From Rouxiella chamberiensis (lineage in GTDB: Bacteria; Pseudomonadota; Gammaproteobacteria; Enterobacterales; Enterobacteriaceae): a DNA stretch of 64,000 bases. The notes below the pieces were generated by a model. That model searched no databases, was not told the origin of the DNA, and saw only the letters and a list, made by a program, of their open reading frames with translations. Both the position numbers and the translations under genes were made by a program. Location of the stretch: contig NZ_CP114058.1 in assembly GCF_026967475.1 (NCBI RefSeq), positions 3,596,001 through 3,660,000 on the forward strand, in the 5' to 3' direction. This document shows positions 30,623 through 43,283 of this stretch, one piece after another; within the stretch, counting starts at the first letter, position 1, and the number at the start of each line of letters is the position of its first letter.

Positions 30623-31702
30623 ATGACTCAGGTTTCAGCACAAACAATGCCTACTCCGCCGCGGCGTATCCTTATTATCAAGCTACGTCATCACGGCGAT
30701 ATGCTGCTGACCACTCCGGTTATCAATACGCTGCACCAGCACTTTCCCGACGCCGAAATCGATATGCTGATGTATCTCGAAACGCGCGACATGCTGGCCA
30801 GCCATCCCGCGCTGTCGCAGCTGTTTACCATTGATCGCCAATGGAAAAAACAGGGCGTGCGGGCGCATATCGGCCACGAAATCAGGCTTGCCCGTCAACT
30901 GATGCGGCGCGATTACGACCTGGTCGTCAATCTTGCAGACCAGTGGCGCAGCGCAATTGTGACGCGACTGACCGGCGCGCGAGTACGCCTCGGATTCGAT
31001 TTCGCCAAGCGACGCGGCAAGTTATGGACCGCATGCCATACCCAGCTTGTGAGCACCCAGGGTCACGGCCAGTTGCACACCGTCGAGCAAAATCTCGCCA
31101 TTCTCGCGCCACTCAATCTTGCGCCGCCTGCGAGCCAGGCGACCATGAGCTATTCAGCCCAGGACGAGCTTGCCGTAAGCGCACTGCTGCACGCCCATCA
31201 TGTAAAACTGCCCTTTATTGTCGTGCAGCCGACCTCGCGCTGGTTTTTCAAATGCTGGACCGAAGAGAAGATGGCCGAGACATTCCGCGCGTTGTCGGCC
31301 CGCGGTTTCCCTATTCTGGTCACCGCCGGACCCGACAAACGCGAGCTGGAGATGGTCGATAAAATCCTCGCACTTTGTCCCGACGCCCATACGGTGTCTT
31401 TGGCCGGAAAACTGACGCTGCGTCAGCTAGCCGCGCTTATCGACAAGGCGGCGCTGTTTATCGGGGTGGATTCGGTCCCGATGCATATGGCCGCAGCGCT
31501 GCAAACGCCGCTTATTGCGTTGTTTGGCCCTTCCAAGCTGACCTTCTGGAAACCCTGGCAGGCCAAGGGCGAGGTTATCTGGGCCGGCGATTTCGGCCCG
31601 CTTCCTGACCCCGACGACATCGACACTCACACTTCAGAACGCTACCTTGATGCCATTCCCGCTCAGGCAGTCATTGATGCGGCAGACAGGTTACTTCCAT
31701 GA
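30623..31702 (+). CDS. waaQ: LPS heptosyltransferase III WaaQ
   Basis: Adds the branching third heptose to heptose II. The 359-residue GT9 protein resembles E. coli WaaQ in RRILIIKLRHHGDMLLTTPVI, YDLVVNLADQWRSAIV, VVQPTSRWFFKCWTEEKMAE and LFIGVDSVPMHMAAALQTPLIALFG. It overlaps wabG by ATGA (ATG at 31699) and begins the rightward waaQ-wabG-wabH unit. The 228-base divergent gap to wabN holds both promoters. A JUMPStart/ops element was sought and not convincingly found. Confidence 0.93.
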   Translation: MTQVSAQTMPTPPRRILIIKLRHHGDMLLTTPVINTLHQHFPDAEIDMLMYLETRDMLASHPALSQLFTIDRQWKKQGVRAHIGHEIRLARQLMRRDYDLVVNLADQWRSAIVTRLTGARVRLGFDFAKRRGKLWTACHTQLVSTQGHGQLHTVEQNLAILAPLNLAPPASQATMSYSAQDELAVSALLHAHHVKLPFIVVQPTSRWFFKCWTEEKMAETFRALSARGFPILVTAGPDKRELEMVDKILALCPDAHTVSLAGKLTLRQLAALIDKAALFIGVDSVPMHMAAALQTPLIALFGPSKLTFWKPWQAKGEVIWAGDFGPLPDPDDIDTHTSERYLDAIPAQAVIDAADRLLP

Positions 31703-32827
31703 AACATTTTCGACTGGCGCTGGTGCGTCAAAAATATCGCCCCGACGGCGGCGCAGAACGTTTTGTCTCCCGCGCGCTGGAAGCGCTGGAGAATCAGGAT
31801 CTCGAGCTGAACGTTATCACCCGCCAATGGCAGGGCGACGTGAAACCGGGCTGGAAAGTGCATATCTGCGACCCGTGGAAACTGGGCCGTATCAGCCGCG
31901 AACCGCGGATTCGCCAACGCGGCGCGCAGTCTGTGGCAGAAAGAAGATTTCGATTTGGTGCAGAGCCACGAGCGCATTCCCGGCTGTGACCTGTATCGTG
32001 CCGGAGACGGCGTGCACCGCCGCTGGCTTGAGCAGCGCGCACGCGTATTGCCGGGCTGGAAAGGCAGGCAGCTTTTTGCCGACCGCTATCACCGTTACGT
32101 CATGCAGGCCGAACAGCAGATGTATGCCGCGCCCGAACTCAAAGCGGTTATCTGCAACGCCGACATGGTGAAGCAGGAGATTATTCAAGAGTTTGGCGTA
32201 CCGGCCGACAAGATCCGCGTCATCTACAATGCCATCGACAGCCAGCGCTTTCTCCCTCCGACCGAGGCCGGGCGAGAGGCCTTGCGCAGGCAATATCAGC
32301 TCCCCGTAGAGGCCACCTGCCTGATTTATGTCGGTTCAGGGTTTGAGCGCAAGGGGCTGGAGGCGGCAATAAAAGCGATTGCGCCGACGGATCGCCATCT
32401 TCTGGTGGTCGGCAAAGATAAAGACGAAAAACGCTATCAGGCGCTGTGTGCGACGTTGGGTTGCAGCCATCGCGTGCATTTTTTCGGCATGCAAACCTCG
32501 ACGCTGCCGTTTTATCAGATGGCCGATGCCCTGCTGTTGCCCACACTCTATGACCCGTTCCCGAACGTGATCCTCGAGGCGATGGCCTGCGGTTTGCCGG
32601 TTATCACGACGCCAACCTGCGGCGGCTCCGAATTTATCCGGGCTGGCAGCAATGGTTACGTCTGCGATGCGCTGGACATCGATGCGCTGCAAAGCGCGGT
32701 CATGGCGCTGCCGAAGCAGGCTCTGGGTTCACGTGAAGGCGAAAAGGCGCGGGACACCATTCTCGACTGCACGCCGCAGCGGCTCTCGACGCAACTTATC
32801 TCACTCTATCAGGAGCTGCTGAGCTGA
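31699..32827 (+). CDS. wabG: Core LPS glycosyltransferase WabG (frameshifted)
   Basis: A GT4 enzyme that in Klebsiella and Serratia adds galacturonic acid to heptose II. The first part reads MKHFRLALVRQKYRPDGGAERFVSRALEAL. The frame breaks at 31903-31904, where GAACCGCGG is read; removing one C gives RERGFANAARSLWQKEDFDLVQSHERIPGCDLYRAGDG and a 375-residue protein. The rest shows SHERIPGCDLYR, YVGSGFERKGLEAAI and the donor-site PTLYDPFPNVILEAMACGLP. The start overlaps the waaQ stop (ATGA). Confidence 0.88.
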
Positions 32828-32828
32828 C

Positions 32829-33914
32829 ATGCGTACTCTCTTTATTATCGACGGTCTGCCCGGCGGCGGTGCCGAAAAAGTGGTGCTGACACTGGCCGAA
32901 GGCTTGCTGCGTCAGGGTCATCAGGTGTCGCTGTTCTCGTTGCGCGAGGTTTGCGAATACACGCTGCCACAGGGGCTGGATTACGTCGTCATCAAAGACG
33001 AAAACCGCAAACCGTGGCGCAAGCTGACCGAACTGTCACGCCGCGCGGCACAGCTCGACATGGCGCTGCGCGACGCCGGCCCCTTCGATCTGGTGTTGTC
33101 GAACCTGCATAAAACCGACCGCATCGTGGCTAAAAGCCGCGTGCTAGATTTCTCCAAAGTCTGGTTCTGCCTGCACGGCATGTTTTCGACCTCGTATCTC
33201 GGCCATCGAACCGGTTTTGACCGCTGGCTAAAACAGCGCAAAATCCGCGGGGTGTATCAGCATCGCAATATTGTGGCGGTATCGCGCGCGGTGGGTGACG
33301 ACATTACTCGGCAGTTCAATCTTACGCCCGCAAGGCTCGAGATTATTTATAACCCGTTTGATATCGACGCCATTCGCAAGGCGGCGGACCAGCCCATCGA
33401 CACGCCCGCTGCGCCTTATCTGATTCATGTCGGACGTTTTCATGAAACCAAACGCCATGACCGGCTCATCGAAGCCTATGCCCGGAGTGGCGTGACGGCA
33501 CCGCTGGTGTTGCTGGGGCAGGGAAAGGCCGAGATAACCGAAAAGCTGCATGCGCTGGCTGCGCGCCTGGGCGTTGCCGATCGCGTTATCTTCAAGGGTT
33601 TTCAATCGAATCCCTATCCCTTTGTTCGCCATGCCGCCGTGCTGATTTTAAGCTCCGACAGCGAAGGATTCGGCAATGTGCTGGTCGAAGCGCTGCTGCT
33701 TGATACGCCCGTGGTGAGCACTCGCTGTCCGGGAGGGCCGGCCGAAATCCTGACCGGTGAATGGGCGCGCGGGCTTTCCGATCTCAACGCCCCGGCGCTG
33801 GCGGCGACGATAAAAACGATTTACGACAATCCTCCCGCGATTGACCCAGACACGCTGACGCACTTCAGCCTGCAGACGATTTGCGGGCGCTATGCGGCGC
33901 TGGCAATAAAATAA
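32829..33914 (+). CDS. wabH: Core LPS glycosyltransferase, probable WabH
   Basis: A 361-residue GT4-type transferase with N-terminal IIDGLPGGGAEKVVLTLAEGL, middle LIHVGRFHETKRHDRLIEAYA and donor-binding SSDSEGFGNVLVEALLLDTPVVSTRCPGGPAEIL. It starts 1 base after the wabG stop. In Klebsiella WabH adds GlcNAc to the galacturonic acid placed by WabG, after which WabN deacetylates it; all three genes are present here. Exact acceptor is inferred, not seen. Confidence 0.78.
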   Translation: MRTLFIIDGLPGGGAEKVVLTLAEGLLRQGHQVSLFSLREVCEYTLPQGLDYVVIKDENRKPWRKLTELSRRAAQLDMALRDAGPFDLVLSNLHKTDRIVAKSRVLDFSKVWFCLHGMFSTSYLGHRTGFDRWLKQRKIRGVYQHRNIVAVSRAVGDDITRQFNLTPARLEIIYNPFDIDAIRKAADQPIDTPAAPYLIHVGRFHETKRHDRLIEAYARSGVTAPLVLLGQGKAEITEKLHALAARLGVADRVIFKGFQSNPYPFVRHAAVLILSSDSEGFGNVLVEALLLDTPVVSTRCPGGPAEILTGEWARGLSDLNAPALAATIKTIYDNPPAIDPDTLTHFSLQTICGRYAALAIK

Positions 33915-33978
33915 CTTATGGCATTGGCGGCGGTTAAAATTTAGAATTCCGCCTTTACCCCTAGATTTTACGGATATT

Positions 33979-35256
33979 ATGTTACAAGCGCTGTATACCG
34001 TTCTTCTTTACCTCATCCAGCCGCTGATCTGGATCCGCCTGTGGATGCGTGGTCGGAAAGCACCGCTCTATCGTAAAAGATGGGCAGAGCGCTATGGATT
34101 CTGTAAAGGTAAGGTCGTGCCGGACGGCATTATGCTGCACTCCGTGTCTGTGGGTGAAACGCTGGCGGCGGTGCCTTTGGTCAGAGCCTTGCGTCATCGC
34201 TACCCTTCTCTGCCAATCACGGTAACGACCATGACCCCGACCGGGTCAGAGCGCGCGGTGTCTGCCTTTGGCAAAGACGTCAGCCACGTCTATCTTCCCT
34301 ACGATTTGCCGGGTTCCATTGAACGTTTCCTCGATCAGGTTCGCCCAAAGCTTGTGATAATCATGGAAACCGAGCTGTGGCCAAACCTGATTTCGGCCCT
34401 GCATCAGCGCGAAATTCCGCTAGTGATTGCCAATGCGCGCCTGTCTGCCCGTTCGGCGAAAGGCTATGGCAAACTCGGCAAGTTTATTCAGGGTCTGATG
34501 AAGAAAATCACCCTGATCGCGGCGCAGAACGCCGAAGACGGCGAGCGTTTTATCTCGCTCGGCCTGAAGCGTTCCCATCTTGCCGTTACCGGCAGCCTGA
34601 AATTCGATATTTCCGTCACGCCCGAACTCGCTGCGCGGGCGCTGACCTTGCGCAGCCAATGGGCTTCGCGTCGTCAGGTGTGGATTGCCACCAGCACTCA
34701 CGACGGCGAAGAAGCCGTGCTGCTTGAAGCCCATCGTGAACTGCTCAAAATCTTCCCGAATTTGCTGCTGATTCTGGTACCGCGTCATCCCGAGCGCTTC
34801 CCGGTAGCCTGCGACCTGACCCAAAAAGCGGGCCTGAGCTATATTCAGCGCAGCACCGGTCAGGTGCCTTCCGCCCAGACGCAGGTTGTCATTGGCGACA
34901 CCATGGGTGAGCTGATGCTGCTGTACGGAATTGCCGATATCGCCTTTGTAGGCGGCAGTCTGGTCGAGCGAGGCGGTCATAATCCGCTGGAAGCCGCTGC
35001 GCATGCCATTCCTGTGCTGATGGGCCCGCATACCTTCAACTTCAAGGATATCTGCGCCAAGCTGGCCAAGGCCGACGGCCTGATCACGGTTTCCGACAGC
35101 GCCTCGCTGGTGAAAGAGATTTCCACCCTGCTGACCGATGAAGACTATCGTTTATATTACGGTCGTCATGCGGTTGATGTGCTGCGTCAAAATCAGGGCG
35201 CGCTGCATCGCCTTCTCGAGCTGATGGAGCCTTATCTTCCTCCACGGAGTCACTAA
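33979..35256 (+). CDS. waaA: 3-deoxy-D-manno-octulosonic acid (Kdo) transferase WaaA
   Basis: Transfers two Kdo residues from CMP-Kdo to lipid IVA, the foundation of the core. The 425-residue GT30 enzyme has an N-terminal membrane anchor (LYTVLLYLIQPLIWIRLWMRG), HSVSVGETLAAVPL, METELWPNLI, LIATSTHDGEE-like WIATSTHDGEEAVLLEAH, PRHPERF and GGSLVERGGHNPLEAAA. It lies between wabH and waaE, the Klebsiella/Serratia arrangement. Confidence 0.97.
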   Translation: MLQALYTVLLYLIQPLIWIRLWMRGRKAPLYRKRWAERYGFCKGKVVPDGIMLHSVSVGETLAAVPLVRALRHRYPSLPITVTTMTPTGSERAVSAFGKDVSHVYLPYDLPGSIERFLDQVRPKLVIIMETELWPNLISALHQREIPLVIANARLSARSAKGYGKLGKFIQGLMKKITLIAAQNAEDGERFISLGLKRSHLAVTGSLKFDISVTPELAARALTLRSQWASRRQVWIATSTHDGEEAVLLEAHRELLKIFPNLLLILVPRHPERFPVACDLTQKAGLSYIQRSTGQVPSAQTQVVIGDTMGELMLLYGIADIAFVGGSLVERGGHNPLEAAAHAIPVLMGPHTFNFKDICAKLAKADGLITVSDSASLVKEISTLLTDEDYRLYYGRHAVDVLRQNQGALHRLLELMEPYLPPRSH

Positions 35257-35259
35257 TCG

Positions 35260-37333
<2,074 letters not shown>

Positions 37334-37365
37334 TGTGCTAATTCCTCTATCCAAAATAATGGGCG

Positions 37366-37472
37366 ACACAGCAAGGCGGTGAATGAACGCCCTCCCGATA
37401 GCTGACACAAGTCAGTGGCCGGGGTGAGTGAGTGTAGTCAACACAGCAGTGGCTTCAAGTGCGAGGGAGGCA
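37366..37472. repeat. YPAL-like palindromic intergenic repeat, copy 2
   Basis: Diverged copy of the element at 3227-3354. AGGCGGTGAATGAACGCC, AGCTGACACAAGTCAGTG, GGGTGAGTGAGTGTAGTC and GTGGCTTCAAGTGC align in order with the first copy. It lies between mutM and the rpmG terminator. Confidence 0.6.
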
Positions 37473-37480
37473 ACAGGCAT

Positions 37481-37509
37481 AAAAAAACCCGGCCGAGGCC
37501 GGGTTTTTA
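37481..37509 (-). terminator. Rho-independent terminator of rpmBG
   Basis: AACCCGGCC and GGCCGGGTT form the stem around GAG, with A and T runs on either side. On the minus strand seven T follow the stem. Confidence 0.9.
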
Positions 37510-37523
37510 TTAATCCACTAAAA

Positions 37524-37694
<171 letters not shown>

Positions 37695-37707
37695 TCAGTT
37701 CCTTTCC

Positions 37708-37962
<255 letters not shown>

Positions 37963-38011
37963 TCAAATCAGCTCGAGCTTCGTATAGGGTATGGCCGCCT
38001 CGTCAGGCTTT

Positions 38012-38107
38012 GAGAGCCCATCTCAGCAAACTCCACTGAGAACCGACTCACTGTCGTCGGGTAAAAACCGTATATCATCAGGCCGAAACCTGCTGAGATA
38101 GGCTCTT
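38012..38107. repeat. Inverted repeat upstream of rpmB
   Basis: GAGAGCCCATCTCAGCA (38012-38028) and TGCTGAGATAGGCTCTT (38091-38107) are complementary at 15 of 17 positions, 62 bases apart. The element lies 68-163 bases upstream of rpmB and could be a leader structure or a small mobile palindromic element. Confidence 0.6.
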
Positions 38108-38210
38108 AACGCCAAACCCAAGATTCTCAAAGGTGGCGTAGTATACGCTCTAGAGCGTAAGTGCTCAAGTCCCGAACAGCTAAAGATCCCAAAGGATCTC
38201 CAAAAATAGG

Positions 38211-38891
38211 CTAAATCCAACCGCGCTCGGCAAAAGAAACCGTTTCTCCGCCCCCTACCACCAGGTGGTCGAGTACGCGAATATCCAGCAGTTGGCACGC
38301 TTTTATTATCTGTTCGGTTACCCTTCTGTCCGCAAAACTGGGTTCAGCTTTGCCGGACGGGTGATTATGCGCCAGAATCAGCGCCGTCGCATTAACCTTC
38401 ATCGCTTCGCGCACAATTTCACGCGGATGAATTTCGACGCTGCTAATGGTACCAGCAAACATCTCCTCATGGCGAATAACACGGTGTTGATTGTCGAGAA
38501 AAAGTACCAAAAAGACCTCTCTTTCACGATCGGAGAGCAAATTTTGTAAATATTGACGGGTAATCGAGGGGTTGAGCAGGACATTTTCACGCGCCAACTG
38601 ACCCGCGTAACGTCGCTGCGTCAGTTCGGTTACCGCCGATAACTTGGCAAACTTGGCCGCGCCCATGCCGTGAAAGCTGACAATGGCGGCGTAATCCGCG
38701 CCTAAAATCTCGTATATCGAGCCAAAATGCGCCACCAGACTCTCGGCGAGCGCCATAACATTCATGCCGCGCACACCCGTGTGCAGAAAAATGGCCAGCA
38801 GTTCGCAGTCCGACAGGCTGGCCGCCCCCAGCTCGATAAGTTTCTCGCGTGGCCCTGCGCCGTGCTGCCAGACCCGATTATGATTTTTCAC
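38211..38891 (-). CDS. radC: RadC family JAB/MPN protein
   Basis: A 226-residue protein with an N-terminal helix-hairpin-helix region ([38 protein letters not shown]) and a C-terminal JAMM metal site ([21 protein letters not shown], followed by [18 protein letters not shown]). The name comes from a disproved repair phenotype and the cellular role is unclear. Its place between rpmBG and coaBC-dut matches enterobacterial order. Confidence 0.93.
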   Translation of the reverse strand: MKNHNRVWQHGAGPREKLIELGAASLSDCELLAIFLHTGVRGMNVMALAESLVAHFGSIYEILGADYAAIVSFHGMGAAKFAKLSAVTELTQRRYAGQLARENVLLNPSITRQYLQNLLSDREREVFLVLFLDNQHRVIRHEEMFAGTISSVEIHPREIVREAMKVNATALILAHNHPSGKAEPSFADRRVTEQIIKACQLLDIRVLDHLVVGGGETVSFAERGWI

Positions 38892-39093
38892 CGTTGTGCC
38901 TTTTTATCGAAAATTATCTCGTCGGCAAAAATTGTCGCACAGCCCGTCCGGCGGCGGTTTCACTACGCTTTGATTCTCCAGCACAGCTCGCAGGATGCAG
39001 AGCCTTCATCGCTAATAACGAAACCGTATAGCTGTCATGAATAATCATTATGCTAAAATATCGCCTCTCAAGACTCTCAATCGGACAATCATG

Positions 39094-40307
39094 ATGACGG
39101 GAATTTCCGGCAAACATATTGTGCTCGGCGTCAGCGGCGGTATCGCAGCTTACAAGGCACCCGAGCTGGTAAGGCGTTTACGCGATCGCGGCGCTGAAGT
39201 GCGCGTTGTCATGACTGACGCGGCAAAGGCTTTTATCACGCCGCTCAGCCTTCAGGCCGTATCGGGTTATCCCGTCTCCGACTCGCTGCTGGATCCCGCC
39301 GCCGAAGCGGCCATGGGTCACATCGAGCTCGGCAAATGGGCCGATCTGGTGATTGTCGCCCCCGCGACCGCCGATGTTCTGGCCCGCATCAACGCGGGCA
39401 TGGCCAACGACCTGCTGACCACGATTTGTCTGGCAACCGCCGCGCCTGTTGCCGTTGTTCCTGCCATGAATCAGCAGATGTATCGCGCCGCCGTCACGCA
39501 GGAAAACCTGCAGCAGCTGGCGGCGCGCGGCACATTATTGTGGGGACCCGACGAGGGCAGTCAGGCCTGCGGCGACGTCGGTCCGGGGCGCATGCTCGAC
39601 CCGCTGGTCATTGTCGACATGGCGGTTGAACACTTTTCACCCCGTCAGGACTTGCAGCATCTGAATATCATGGTGACCGCCGGCCCTACGCGTGAAGCGC
39701 TGGATCCCGTGCGTTATATCTCCAATCACAGCTCCGGAAAGATGGGCTTTGCCATTGCCGAAGCGGCCGCCAAACGCGGCGCACGGGTAACGCTTGTCAG
39801 CGGCCCGGTTGCCTTGTCCACGCCGGTCAGGGTTTCAAGAGTAGATGTCACCACGGCGCTTGAAATGCAGACAGCAGTTGGCGCCAGCATTGCCGAACAG
39901 CATATTTTCATCTCCTGTGCCGCCGTTGCCGACTATCGCGCCGTCGCGGTCGCCGAAGAAAAATAAAAAAACAGGGCGATGAAATCACCCTCAAAATGGT
40001 GAAAAACCCTGACATTGTGGCCGGTGTCGGTGCCATGAAAGCACATCGTCCCTATGTCGTAGGGTTTGCCGCTGAAACACAGAATGTGGAAGAATACGCG
40101 CAACAAAAACGGATCAGGAAGAATCTGGACCTGATTTGCGCCAACGATGTATCCCTTGCCGGGCATGGTTTTAATAGCGATACCAATGCCTTGCATCTTT
40201 TTTGGCAAGATGGAGATCTGCGTTTACCGCTCACCGATAAACAGCAGCTTGCCCAAGCTTTACTCAATGAGATAGTCAGCCGTTATGATGAAAAAAATAG
40301 ACATTAA
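39094..40307 (+). CDS. coaBC: Phosphopantothenoylcysteine decarboxylase/synthetase CoaBC (frameshifted)
   Basis: A bifunctional essential CoA enzyme. The N-terminal CoaC half has [18 protein letters not shown], catalytic His in [12 protein letters not shown], and [11 protein letters not shown]. The C-terminal CoaB half has [31 protein letters not shown]. The frame stops at 39966 after VAEEK. Adding one A to the run at 39959-39963 continues as [25 protein letters not shown] through [14 protein letters not shown] to 40307, for 404 residues (E. coli 406). Either of two adjacent ATGs (39091, 39094) may start it. It overlaps dut. Confidence 0.95.
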
Positions 40308-40744
40308 GATCCTCGATCCACGCATTGGCAAAGATTTTCCGTTGCCAGCCTACGCCACCCCAGGTTCCGCAGGCCTTGATTTGCGTGCCGTGCTGGACGC
40401 CGCGGTCGCGTTGCATCCGGGTGAAACCACGCTGCTGCCAACCGGTCTGGCTATCCACATTGGCGATGCCAATCTGGCCGCAGTCATTCTTCCGCGTTCA
40501 GGTCTGGGTCACAAACACGGCGTGGTACTCGGCAATCTGGTGGGTTTGATCGACTCCGATTATCAAGGCCAGTTGATGGTATCCGTATGGAACCGTGGAC
40601 AAACCACCTTCACAATCGAACCTGGTGAACGCATCGCCCAGATGGTTTTCGTGCCCGTAGTCCAGGCGGAATTTAATCTGGTTGAAGACTTTACCAGCAG
40701 CGAACCGCGGCGAAGGTGGCTTCGGTCACTCAGGACGCCAGTAA
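40285..40744 (+). CDS. dut: Deoxyuridine 5'-triphosphate nucleotidohydrolase Dut (frameshifted at the C terminus)
   Basis: Hydrolyses dUTP to dUMP, preventing uracil incorporation; essential in E. coli. Motifs I-IV are in frame: [29 protein letters not shown] and [10 protein letters not shown]. After VEDFTSSE the frame shifts because GAACCGCGG is read at 40703-40711. Removing one C restores [12 protein letters not shown], motif V, which closes over the active site, and gives 152 residues, as in E. coli. The start overlaps the coaBC end, so the two are coupled. Confidence 0.95.
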
Positions 40745-41008
40745 GAATCTGTTCAACATCGCGGTGCAGGGCCGCAGGATATTGAACAGATCCTTATTTA
40801 TATCAAACCGATACAATAAAAATTAATGAATGCCCACTGCGCGTGACCTCACGGGCTTTGCCCATGGTCGTGGAAATTTTGTGTCGACACGAAGTCTGCG
40901 TCGCCACTCGACATGCAGGGGCAAAAAAGCCGCACAGTCATCTGATTGATGCGGCAATTGTTCGGTTTTTTTATATTTGAGCCGTTTTAAGCAAGGGTCT
41001 ATTCAGAC

Positions 41009-41605
41009 ATGGCAGAAAAAGAAAATACCAAAAGGAACCGGCGCGAGGAGATTTTGCAGGCGTTAGCGCAGATGCTGCAATCCAGCGATGGCAGCCAGCG
41101 TATTACGACGGCAAAACTTGCCGCCAGTGTCGGGGTCTCTGAGGCAGCACTTTACCGCCATTTTCCCAGCAAAACGCGGATGTTTGATAGCTTAATCGAG
41201 TTCATCGAGGACAGTTTGATCTCCCGTATTAACCTGATTTTGCAGGATGAAAAGGAAACGCTAAATAGGCTTCGTCTCATTCTGCTTCTGGTGCTTGGCT
41301 TTGCCGAACGTAATCCGGGCCTGACTCGCATTATGACCGGGCATGCGCTCATGTTTGAACAAGACCGCCTGCAAGGCCGAATCAATCAGTTGTTCGAGCG
41401 TATTGAAGTTCAGCTTCGTCAGGTGCTGCGCGAGAAGAAAATGCGTGAAGGCAGTGGTTTCGAGACAGACGAAACCCTGTTGGCCAGCCAACTTTTGGCG
41501 GTTTGCGAAGGGTTACTGTCACGGTTTGTGCGTTCTGAATTCAAATATCGCCCAACGCAGGATTTCGATACCCGCTGGCCATTGATAGCTGCACAGCTGC
41601 TGTAA
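41009..41605 (+). CDS. slmA: Nucleoid occlusion factor SlmA
   Basis: A TetR-fold DNA-binding protein that, bound to SBS sites on the chromosome, antagonises FtsZ polymerisation over the nucleoid. It is 198 residues. The helix-turn-helix is at about 30-55 ([31 protein letters not shown]), followed by [15 protein letters not shown] and [29 protein letters not shown]. It follows dut by 264 bases of non-coding sequence and converges with pyrE across a shared terminator. Confidence 0.96.
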   Translation: MAEKENTKRNRREEILQALAQMLQSSDGSQRITTAKLAASVGVSEAALYRHFPSKTRMFDSLIEFIEDSLISRINLILQDEKETLNRLRLILLLVLGFAERNPGLTRIMTGHALMFEQDRLQGRINQLFERIEVQLRQVLREKKMREGSGFETDETLLASQLLAVCEGLLSRFVRSEFKYRPTQDFDTRWPLIAAQLL

Positions 41606-41643
41606 GCCTGTCTCACGTTTCTTGAAAGAATGACAGAACGCAA

Positions 41644-41665
41644 AAAAGGGCCGAAGGCCCTTTTA
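41644..41665. terminator. Bidirectional terminator between slmA and pyrE
   Basis: AAAAGGGCC and GGCCCTTTT pair around GAA, with an A-run before and a T-run after, so it can serve both convergent genes. Confidence 0.9.
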
Positions 41666-41689
41666 TTTTTATCGCGTCAACGACGTTTA

Positions 41690-42331
41690 TCAGATGCCGT
41701 ACTGCTGACGATAGGCGCGAACCGCGGCCAGGTGATCGGCCATCTCGGTTTTTTCTTCAAGATAATCAATCAAATCAGCCAGAGTAATGATTGAGATGAC
41801 CTTGCAGCCATAGTCACGCTCAACTTCCTGAATGGCCGAGATATCCGCACGACCGCGTTCCTGACGGTCAAGAGAAATCAGCACACCCGCAAGCGTAGCC
41901 TGATTGGCATTAATGATTTCCATCGATTCACGAATTGCGGTGCCTGCGGTTATCACGTCATCGACCAGCATGACTTTACCCTGCAACGGACTGCCGACCA
42001 GCGTGCCGCCTTCGCCGTGGTCTTTCGCTTCTTTGCGGTTGAAGCAGTAAGGCACATCGCGCTCGTGCTGTTCCGCCAGTGCAACCACCGTGGTAGTCGC
42101 GATCGGAATACCTTTATAAGCCGGGCCAAAGACCAGGTCGAAGTCGATACCCGAGTCGATCAGCGCTTCGGCATAAAAACGTCCCAGTAAAGCCAGGTCG
42201 CGACCGGTATTGAACAGGCCTGCATTGAAGAAGTACGGGCTGACACGGCCAGATTTCAGGGTGAATTCGCCGAATTTCAAAACCTGTTTGTTCAATGCAA
42301 ACTCAATAAACTGGCGCTGATAGGCTTTCAT
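41690..42331 (-). CDS. pyrE: Orotate phosphoribosyltransferase PyrE
   Basis: Converts orotate and PRPP to OMP in pyrimidine synthesis. At 213 residues it matches E. coli. [16 protein letters not shown], the [13 protein letters not shown] flexible loop, and the PRPP-binding motif [13 protein letters not shown] are present. It is downstream of rph, with an attenuator hairpin between. Confidence 0.98.
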   Translation of the reverse strand: MKAYQRQFIEFALNKQVLKFGEFTLKSGRVSPYFFNAGLFNTGRDLALLGRFYAEALIDSGIDFDLVFGPAYKGIPIATTTVVALAEQHERDVPYCFNRKEAKDHGEGGTLVGSPLQGKVMLVDDVITAGTAIRESMEIINANQATLAGVLISLDRQERGRADISAIQEVERDYGCKVISIITLADLIDYLEEKTEMADHLAAVRAYRQQYGI

Positions 42332-42405
42332 GGGGACTTTTCCTCGTGTGTTCTTAATTTATTAAATTTATCTCATTGCACCCACTCACTACGTGGATAT
42401 CAATA

Positions 42406-42432
42406 TAAAAAAGGCGACTTATAAAGTCGCCT
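42406..42432 (-). promoter_or_regulatory. pyrE attenuator (intrinsic terminator between rph and pyrE)
   Basis: On the minus strand AGGCGACTT and AAGTCGCCT form a stem followed by a T-run, only about 6 bases after the rph stop. In E. coli pyrE is controlled by UTP-sensitive attenuation coupled to translation of rph at the same place. An intact rph ending next to the hairpin fits that mechanism. Confidence 0.85.
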
Positions 42433-42438
42433 AAATCA

Positions 42439-43155
42439 TTAACTTTCCAGAACCGCTTTCTGCGCCTGGAAGATAGTGTCGATACCCCCACGGGCGAGGG
42501 CCAGCAAACTCAACAGCTCTTCATGGCTGAACGGTTCACCTTCTGCGGTGCCCTGCACTTCAATCATGCGGCCATCTTCCATCATGACGACATTCATGTC
42601 GGTTTCAGCGGCGGAATCTTCTACATATTCCAAATCACACAGTGCTTCGCCTTTAACGATACCCACAGAAACCGCCGCAACCAGACCTTTCATCGGGTTG
42701 GCTTTCAGTTTGCCTGCCGCGACCAGCGCGTTAAGGGCATCGGCCAGCGCTACGCAAGCGCCTGAAATGGAAGCAGTACGGGTGCCGCCATCGGCCTGCA
42801 AGACGTCGCAGTCCAGCGTGATGGTGAACTCACCCAGTTTTTTCAAATCAACGGCGGCGCGCAGTGAGCGGGCAATCAGGCGCTGAATCTCCAAAGTACG
42901 GCCGCCCTGCTTGCCTTTCGCCGCTTCACGCGGGTTACGGCTATGCGTAGAACGCGGCAGCATGCCGTATTCGGCCGTGATCCAACCTTGACCCTGGCCT
43001 TTCAGAAAGCGTGGAACCCCTTCTTCAACCGTCGCGGTGCAAAGGACTTTGGTATCACCAAATTCAACCAAAACAGAACCTTCAGCGTGTTTTGTGTAGT
43101 TTCTGGTCAGGGTTAGGGGGCGCACTTGTTGTGCATTTCGGCCTGCTGGACGCAT
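42439..43155 (-). CDS. rph: Ribonuclease PH
   Basis: A phosphorolytic 3'-5' exoribonuclease that trims tRNA 3' ends and rRNA. It is 238 residues and intact, unlike the frameshifted rph of E. coli K-12. It has [39 protein letters not shown] and [37 protein letters not shown]. Translation to its proper end is expected to control pyrE through the attenuator. Divergent from yicC. Confidence 0.97.
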   Translation of the reverse strand: MRPAGRNAQQVRPLTLTRNYTKHAEGSVLVEFGDTKVLCTATVEEGVPRFLKGQGQGWITAEYGMLPRSTHSRNPREAAKGKQGGRTLEIQRLIARSLRAAVDLKKLGEFTITLDCDVLQADGGTRTASISGACVALADALNALVAAGKLKANPMKGLVAAVSVGIVKGEALCDLEYVEDSAAETDMNVVMMEDGRMIEVQGTAEGEPFSHEELLSLLALARGGIDTIFQAQKAVLES

Positions 43156-43283
43156 GGGGGTTGTTCTCCGGCTCGCAAATCATAGTTGGCTGCGCATTAT
43201 ACGGGCTTAGTGAGGTAATGCCTATCATGACGGGTTCAGCGAAGCTATAATCCTTTCATCTTTACATTAACAGGTACACAGAC

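Noticed and set aside
40926..40970. Possible terminator between dut and slmA
   Set aside because: GCCGCA/TGCGGC arms exist, but the loop is about 15 bases and the T-run starts 12 bases later. Too weak to call.
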